Assembly: GCA_016584495.1 (NCBI GenBank)
Contig: WAID01000003.1
Span: 5,784,501 to 5,848,500 of the forward strand
DNA length: 64,000 nt
DNA from: Celoporthe dispersa
Taxonomy: Eukaryota; Ascomycota; Sordariomycetes; Diaporthales; Cryphonectriaceae
Direction of reading: 5' to 3'
The position numbers were made by a program, and so were the translations under genes. Positions 57,825 to 64,000 of this stretch are shown in pieces; position 1 is the stretch's first letter, and every line of letters begins with the position of its first letter. The notes under the pieces are model-generated. The model had not been told where the DNA came from and searched no databases. It saw nothing but the letters and a program-made list of their open reading frames with translations.

Positions 57825-58892
57825 ATGTTACGGTGCATACCGCGCGTACTATTTTTTTTTATTATTTTTTTTTGTTTTCCTGGTTGTTGTTTGGTTGTTG
57901 TGTACCTGCATAAGAAGTAGTTGTGGTTGCAATCTGGCCTGTTGCCTGGCTTGGCTTCAATCTACGGTTAACATGGTATGTCTGTGTTTTTTTATTTCTT
58001 TTCTTTTCTTTTCTTCTTTCTTCTTTGAGGGGTTAGTTTAGATCTACATACAGACCGAGGGGAAAGAGCCAATGGGCGCAAGGGTGATTACGCCGAGAGG
58101 GCCGAGTCAATGAGTCCTTCCCCAGGATGCACGAAGCAGATGCGGCTAGACCAGGAGGCACAGGGTGGGGTCTTTCCTTTTTTTCTCTTTCTTTCTTCCT
58201 TCCCCTCCCGTGTATGTACCAAAACACACGCACACACACACACACACTAATGTGATACGGTAGTGTCATGCGAGGGGTGGGTTCTCAAGGTGAGGAATTG
58301 CATTTGAATCTGGACGGGTCAGTTGGGAATCGTGTGCTGGAACCAACACTCAGGCAAGTAGTAGTAGACCGACCACCAGTCAGTCGTGGTGCTGTGGCCA
58401 ATCAGTACCCCACGCATGCTGCTGTTCCATACATGGGCAGATGTAATAGGGAAGTACTGTGGTACCAAGTGTTTTGAATCAGATCTTCGGGTGGAGGAGG
58501 CAAGAAGGGGCGGTCAGCCCATGCGCCACTGCTGATGGATAACTGATTGATTGATTGAATGAAGGACTGAATGACTGAAGGAGTGGGTGAGTTGATTACT
58601 GATGTAACTCGGGCTAGTCTGGTCATGAAACTTTTTGGGGTCATGAGTTGGTACATAGCCCCTCGTCCCGAGGCCGCGCTCCCCTTCCCGACCCTCCGAC
58701 CCGACTAAATTTCAGCCTCCTCCTCCTTCTTTTCCGTCGACCCTCCTCTCCCTCTCCCTCCCTCTCTCTCTCTCTGCTTCTTCTTCTTTTCCCCTCCAAT
58801 ATATCATCACCACACCACCCTACCTCGAGCGTCCTCAACAGACGCCAATCGTCTCTCCTCTTTTTGTTTTCCAGGCCTTCCACCCCTCAATC
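57169..58892. other. Intergenic, SNF2 3' UTR to ALAS promoter
   Basis: 1.7 kb without a gene. TG repeats (57792-57821), TTTTC repeats (about 57990-58025), CA repeats (about 58227-58247), and a CT-rich stretch with AATATAT (58798-58804) about 90 bases before the ALAS start, a possible TATA-like element. Confidence 0.5.
57792..57821. repeat. TG dinucleotide microsatellite
   Basis: About 15 TG units in the SNF2-ALAS intergenic region. Confidence 0.85.
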
Positions 58893-60898
58893 ATGGACGC
58901 TGTTCTGCGTCAGTCCAAGGCCATGTGCCCCTTCATGAAGAAGGCCTCTCCTGCCACGCTGCGGGCCCTGTCCACCTCGACCCGACAGGTGCGCCCCCAG
59001 GTGGCCTCGTCCTCCTCTTCGCCCTGCGGCGGCACCATGTCCAAGCTGCAGCTGCTCGCCCACCGCTGCCCCGTCATGGGACAGGCCCTGGCCGTCCAGT
59101 CTGCTAAGTTTGGCCACATGAGCGGTGCCGGCATCGCTGGTGCTCATCATCACCACCACCGCGATCACCACCACCACCATCACCGCGGCGGGAAGCTGGG
59201 CAGGGAGCGGGGTCTGCACTCCAGCCGCAGCCAGGGAGGCGAGGGCTGTCGAGAGCCCTTTGTTCACGCGCGAGAAGAGTACGCAGAGTGTTTCCTCTCC
59301 CCCTTTCCCCTTCCCGGTGGGCGGACCACGAGAGAGTGAACTGACATGTTGAAACCCCCTCCCCCCAAAAAGGCCTCCACCCCTCGTCTCGCCAGGCCGC
59401 CCCCGCCGTCTGCCCCGCCCGTGACAATACCGCCGATGGCAAGTTCAACTACGAGGCCTACTACGACGCCGAGCTGGACAAGAAGCACAAGGACAAGTCG
59501 TACCGCTACTTCAACAACATCAACCGGCTGGCAAGGGAGTTCCCGCGCGCCCACATGGCCAACCGCGAGGAGCGCGTCACCGTCTGGTGCGCCAACGACT
59601 ACCTGGGCATGGGCCGCAACCCGCACGTCCTGCGCTCCATGCACGAGACCCTCGACGAGTACGGCGCCGGGGCCGGAGGCACCCGCAACATCTCGGGCCA
59701 CAACAAGCACGCCGTCGACCTCGAGGCCACCGTCGCCAGGCTGCACGCCAAGGAGGCCGCCCTGGTCTTCTCCAGCTGCTACGTCGCCAACGACGCCACC
59801 CTCGCGACCCTGGGCAGCAAGATGCCCGACTGCGTCATCCTGTCCGACAGCCTGAACCACGCCTCCATGATCCAGGGCATCCGCCACTCGGGCACCAAGA
59901 AGATCGTCTTCAAGCACAACGACGTGCAGGACCTCGAGGCCAAGCTGGCCGCCCTGCCCCTCCACGTCCCCAAGATCATCGCCTTCGAGTCCGTCTACAG
60001 CATGTGCGGCTCCATCGGCCCCATCGAGAAGATCTGCGACCTGGCCGACAAGTACGGCGCCATCACCTTCCTCGACGAGGTGCACGCCGTCGGCATGTAC
60101 GGCCCGCACGGCGCCGGCGTCGCCGAGCACCTCGACTTCGAGGCCCACAAGCAGGGCCGCCCCCAGGGCACCATCATGGACCGCATCGACATCATCACGG
60201 GCACCCTGGGCAAGGCCTACGGCTGCGTGGGCGGCTACATCGCCGGCAGCGCCAAGCTGGTCGACATGATCCGGTCCCTCGCGCCCGGTTTCATCTTCAC
60301 CACCTCCCTCCCCCCCGCCACCATGGCCGGCGCCAGGACGGCCATCGAGTACCAGATGGGCCACCACGGGGACCGCAAGCTCCAGCAGCTCCACACCCGC
60401 GCCGTCAAGGCCGCCCTCGAGGAGCGCGACATCCCCGTCATCCCCAACCCGAGCCACATCATCCCCATCCTGGTCGGCAACGCCGAGGTCGCCAAGAAGG
60501 CCTCGGACCTGCTCCTGCAGAAGCACCAGATCTACGTGCAGAGCATCAACTACCCGACCGTGCCCGTCGGCCAGGAGCGCCTGCGCATCACCCCGACCCC
60601 CGGCCACACCAGGGAGCTCCGCGACCACCTCGTCAACGCCGTCGAGGCCATCTGGACCGAGCTGGGCATCAAGCGCACCTCCGAGTGGGCTGCCGACGGC
60701 GGCTTCATCGGCGTCGGGGAGCCCGGCCTCGCTGCCGAGCCGCCGCTGTGGACGGACGCGCAGCTGGGCATCGAGGAGGGCGTCAAGGAGATCAGGGCGC
60801 AGCACGCCCAGGAAGGCGTCCAGATGAAGAGCGGTGGGGTCCTGGAGATGCTGCTGGAGCGCGAGATGATTGCAAACCGACCGGTGACCGTTGCCTAA
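58893..60898 (+). CDS. hemA: 5-aminolevulinate synthase, mitochondrial
   Basis: PLP enzyme condensing glycine and succinyl-CoA, the first step of heme synthesis, in the mitochondrial matrix. Exon 1 starts MDAVLRQSKAMCPFMKKASP; the presequence carries two Cys-Pro heme-regulatory motifs (MCPFM, RCPVM). Exon 2 enters at about 59373 and encodes KFNYEAYYDAELDKKHKDKS, SYRYFNNINRLAREFPRAH, VTVWCANDYLGMG, YGAGAGGTRNISGHN, FLDEVHAVGMYG and the Schiff-base lysine in GTLGKAYGCVGGY. The splice donor is unclear: GTGCTC at 59140 (phase fits; drops a His-rich stretch) or GTGGGC at 59317 (56-nt intron; keeps HHHHH-RD-HHHHHH in the protein). Both join in frame to acceptor 59372. Several hundred codons of high GC3 give long shadow ORFs in other frames. 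Confidence 0.94.
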
Positions 60899-61204
60899 GG
60901 AAGAGAAAGAAAGAAAGCAGAGGGGGAAAAAAAAATCTCGGGAATCCCTCTCGAGGCCTTTACTTTCCCCCCCCTTCTTCTCTTTCTCTTTCTGTTGAGA
61001 GAAGATACAGAGAGGCGCGCTCACCGGACCGGAATCACCTTCATTCGAGCGAGACAAGCAAAGCAAGCCGAGGACTGGACTATATACCGTTCTGATATCT
61101 GAACTGGACCTCCCTTTCAGATATCGTGTTTCGAGGCCCTCTTCTCTCGTGTGTGCTGGCATTCTCCTACCGGTACACCGAGGGACGAGTCCCTGAGACG
61201 CATT
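60899..61204. other. ALAS 3' flank
   Basis: About 300 bases between convergent genes; A-, C- and T-runs, with no coding signal. Confidence 0.4.
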
Positions 61205-62657
61205 TCAAACCAAACAACCAAACATTATTATATAAAAAAAAAACAATGACCTACCTAGGGAAATATTGAATATTTGGCATCTCGCTTCGAGTAAGCGATT
61301 TGACTGCCTCCCCCACCCAAAAAAAAATTCACCTTTGTGTGTTGTGGCGCTAGTAATGATGGCGTGGTTGTATATGCAGTATGACCTGGTCATCTTTGAT
61401 GTTTTTGTGCTGGGTGACCTCCCTCTACGGGCTTGTATGCCCGCTGCGAGTCTTAAAAACTCGGCACCACGATGAACCAAACACCTCACGCCTCGCCCGC
61501 CCGGGGGAGGCGCAGTGGGCACAGGCACACGACGGTGCAGCCTCGAGACAATCTCGACGTAGTCCGGCTCGTTCTCCTCCGTCAGGATCCCGTGCCTCAC
61601 AAAAAAGTCAAGCAGCACCAGCGCCGTGTTCGCCTTGAACTCCCCCCTCGCCATGGCCGCCTTCACCGTGTCCAGGTCCCACAGGTAGAACTGCTCGACC
61701 TCGTCGTCCCGCGGCCGCGGCACCACCGTCTCCGCCTGGCCCGCGGGGATCTCGAGGTCGTACACATAGAGGACGTCCGGACAGCATAGCCCCGTGTCGT
61801 ACCCGCCCACCTCGGCCTGCTGGTCCCCACCGCCCGTCCGCGTGACGTACGTGATGGTCCCCGCCGCCCTGGCATGCCTGCTGACAAACGCCCCGGGCAG
61901 CGACGCCTCCTCGTCCGCCTCGTGCACGATACACTCGAGTGGCGTCTCCTCGGCCCGCGTGCCGCCCGCCACGGTGTTGTCGAGCATGCCGGGGTACGTA
62001 GCCAGGTGTCGGCTCCGGCGCGGGATCCAGAACTGGTAGGCGCCTGTCTCGGGGTCCCGGAGGTAGGCTGTCATGTGTGCGCCCCTGTTGGCGATGCCGA
62101 AGAGCGGCGCGGCCGAGCGGCGCATCTGGATGAGGTCGAGGCTGCTGTGGCTGTCCGCCTGGTAGCCACGCGCGCCCATGACCCGGAAGTCTCGCCCTCG
62201 GCCTTGCGGCCCAGCGTCTTGGCGAAGAGGCCCAGCTCCTGTGCGCGGCGGACCAGGGCGGCGAGGGAGGCGTTGCAGGCTGCGGTGGTGGCGGTGCCGC
62301 CGGAGGTGTCGAGCAGGCGGACGGTGCGCGGGAGGCGGCCTGGGCTGCTGACCTCGAACTCCGGGGTCCAGGGCATCTGGCTTACCACGGCGGCGGGGAT
62401 GTAGCCATGGGGCCTGGGGTCCTGGGGCAGGAGGAAGGCGTAGTAGTCTTCCCCTGGGTTGGTGCTCGCTGCGAGGGTGGTGAAGTCGATGTAGGGGAAG
62501 CTTTCGAGGAGAGGAAGAGCGATTGTCAGCAGGTGGATGATACTTTGACGGCGGTGGGTTGGGCTCCTGTTTAGGAAGAGGGTTTACTATATGAGATTTA
62601 CCTGTCACACTCGCTGACGAGATCTAGATTGGTCTTCATCTTCTGAGGAGTCTCCAT
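61205..62657 (-). CDS. Nudix hydrolase with DUF4743-type N-terminus (one apparent frame break)
   Basis: Relative of plant Nudix-20/24-like and the Nudix half of fission yeast Tnr3, linked by family knowledge to thiamine pyrophosphate or its damaged forms; the substrate here is unproven. Exon 1 is 62657-62602 (METPQKMKTNLDLVSECD), and exon 2 starts at 62500 (SFPYIDFTTLAAST.., HGYIPAAVVSQMPW). One G (minus strand) is missing at about 62195-62197; restoring it joins GLFAKTLGRKAEG to RDFRVMGARGYQ. The Nudix box is GGTRAEETPLE..HEADEEASL, preceded by YPGMLDNTVAG. The box has H for R and S for the last G, but the EE pair is kept. The Nudix part ends near SRLHRRVPVPTAP. The following 90 codons run into AT-rich sequence, so the true stop may be a shifted TGA near 61486. 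Confidence 0.82.
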
Positions 62658-63216
62658 CTTTGGCTACTATCTGGGAAGAGGAAATCTCTCTCATGTGGGT
62701 AAAAAAAAAGAGTCTGAGCGAGGAAGTGAGGAAGGAGGAAGGCGATGACGAAAATGGTGAGTGAGAGAGAGTCAAGAGCGAGGGGAGCCCTTGCCTGCTG
62801 CGGCATAGCTGAAAAAGAAAAGAAAAAAAAGAAAATAAACCCTAACCCGGGAACAATATAGACATCAGCAGACAAGCAAATAAATAAACAAAGGCTTATC
62901 TCAAAAAAAAAAAAATACTATACTTCACAATTCATAAAACAATTAACAGACCAAAAGTCGCCAAGATTAGGAAAGTATGTCCTCACTCCAGTGTGCATAG
63001 TTCTCAGCATGCGGAGAGACTATCCTCTTCGGTCATTCTTACTCTGGTGAACAAACAACTTATAAACGCGGAAGATAATTATTTCCCTTTTTCTTTCGTT
63101 ACCAAACTGTCACTATATGATATAAGCAGAACATGTCTTGTACGCCTTCCCCTGTATACACCCGCCCCTATTGCTCTCAAACTCCAAGCCCGCCCCCTTT
63201 TCTCGAATCACAAAGC
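62658..63216. other. Intergenic between two minus-strand genes
   Basis: About 560 bases; A- and T-runs around 62820-62920. No gene recognised. It holds the Nudix promoter and the 3' UTR of the RNase-like gene. Confidence 0.5.
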
Positions 63217-64000
63217 TTAAGAAGTTGCTGTGCACTCCAAGAACTGGCCCTTCGCGGTCTTGCTCGAATGCGTGATGGCGCCGCAGAACTTGGTCGTCGT
63301 TCCGGAGGTCGCATAGATGACACGCGCGGGATTGGCTGTTCCCGGCATAAATGTATTGCTCGCGACGTCGACTGAGAAGAGCGTATGGCCATCAGCCATA
63401 AGGGGAAACTCGATCCACGGACCAGTCGGACAGTTTGGAAATACCAACACGCCGTCAGTCGTCGTGCCCTTGTCGGGGAGGTTCTTGAATTCTTTGGGAT
63501 GGCAGAACCCGACTGGAAAGAGGTCAGAGATGCTTGGCGCTTTGACGAGGAGAAGTCTCCTTATTATAACAGAGAGGACTTGGCTGGTCACCAAGTCAAA
63601 GATTACTTCACTTACAGCCTTTGAGTTTAGCCTTGCCGTAGGGCGGGTTTATACTATCAAGAACACAATCAGGGAGCTCCTTGAACGCGTAGTACGCGTC
63701 GTTCTCATCAAGAGCAGCCTTCTGCATGGCAGTCTGAACGTCTTTCTGAGTTGCAGCGTGTTGGATAACTTGATTGATATAGGTCGCTGTGAAAGAAGTG
63801 CCTATAGCGTGACGTCGCTCGTCAGCTGAGAGCTCAAAGATCTGACGTCTTGGGTATCCAGGGTTGTTGTTTTGGGGGGAGGGGAGGGGGTAATATACCG
63901 TCGCAGTTATATCCAGTAGTGGCTTCTAAGTTGGTTCGGGGCACCTGGCCTGCATGGGGTGCGGCATTCGCGGCACCGGCCATGAGAAAGATCAGAGGAG
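63217..64000 (-). CDS. Secreted RNase N1/T1-like protein (5' end beyond the window)
   Basis: Small secreted protein of the microbial guanyl-RNase fold. The window ends within the signal peptide (LIFLMAGAANAAPHAG..). Exons on the minus strand are 64000-63899 (partial), 63825-63616 and 63512-63217, phases consistent. Fold markers: YNCD near the mature N-terminus, IEFPLMADGHTLF, PARVIYATS and FCGAITHSS. By analogy with RNase T1, the Glu (in EFP), Arg (in ARV) and second His (in ITH) of the active site are present, but the Y-P-H segment reads H-P-K, so Tyr38 and His40 equivalents appear replaced. Six cysteines would give up to three disulphides. It may be an active RNase or a non-catalytic effector-like relative; the alignment was made by eye. 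Confidence 0.75.

Noticed and set aside
59587..61095. 502-codon plus-strand ORF inside ALAS
   Set aside because: Second-frame shadow, extremely Arg/His/Pro-rich, no family character; ALAS motifs lie in the other frame.
59264..61162. 632-codon minus-strand ORF opposite ALAS
   Set aside because: Antisense shadow caused by strong GC3 bias of the ALAS gene. Its composition (Leu/Val/Gly/Asp/His-rich, no domains) is what the complement of such codons gives.
62836..62850. Telomere-like CCCTAACCC
   Set aside because: One short copy only, flanked by genes; not an array.
1..64000. CRISPR array, bacterial operons or a secondary-metabolite cluster
   Set aside because: Repeats are microsatellites without spaced units, genes have spliceosomal introns, and no PKS, NRPS, terpene synthase or clustered pathway enzymes are present.

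Overview
The window is nuclear DNA of a filamentous ascomycete, most likely a Sordariomycete. The evidence is GC-rich genes with short GT..AG introns, an STE3-type pheromone receptor, fungal ATG1, GPI10, GSH2 and ALAS proteins, an intron-bearing tRNA-Val(CAC), long CT/GA-rich intergenic DNA and many mono- and dinucleotide runs. I cannot place it to genus. Gene density is low: about 15 protein genes and one tRNA in 64 kb. Layout, left to right: the 3' part of CTR9 (Paf1 complex, 1-2136, +); a SAC7-type RhoGAP (5989-8796, +); a six-exon MFS anion:cation symporter-type transporter (11765-13774, +); GPI mannosyltransferase GPI10 (13997-16212, -), divergent from ornithine aminotransferase (17603-19417, +); a 6.6 kb gene-poor stretch leading into the autophagy kinase ATG1 (26067-29237, +); a PEP mutase/isocitrate lyase-family enzyme (30216-31317, -); an AT-richer, apparently decayed 3 kb island holding tRNA-Val(CAC) (33390-33480, +); a large serine-rich, two-TM protein with NYxVY repeats (35067-38618, -); a weak orphan candidate (40609-41061, -); a Cys/His-rich protein (42268-43108, +); a STE3/PRE1-type pheromone receptor (43514-45402, -); mitochondrial single-strand DNA-binding protein (46778-47363, +); glutathione synthetase (47796-49474, -); an ATRX/RAD54-like SNF2 ATPase (51278-57168, +); 5-aminolevulinate synthase (58893-60898, +); a Nudix protein (61205-62657, -); and a truncated secreted RNase N1/T1-like protein (63217-64000, -). 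The genes do not form an obvious cluster or pathway. They are mostly housekeeping genes for transcription, GPI anchors, arginine catabolism, autophagy, glutathione, heme and mtDNA maintenance, plus a mating receptor and a secreted RNase-like protein. The most pervasive anomaly is a set of single-base frame breaks, mostly inside C/G runs, in seven otherwise well-conserved genes (CTR9, RhoGAP, OAT, ATG1, mtSSB, SNF2, Nudix). Two of them, in CTR9 and OAT, sit in the same 12-base context, and each is repaired by removing one G. I read these as systematic consensus errors rather than pseudogenes, so the gene models here are given across the breaks. The most biologically interesting items are the RNase-like protein with altered catalytic positions, the NYxVY-repeat membrane protein, the His-run at the ALAS presequence/intron boundary, and the TATA-preceded orphan ORF.
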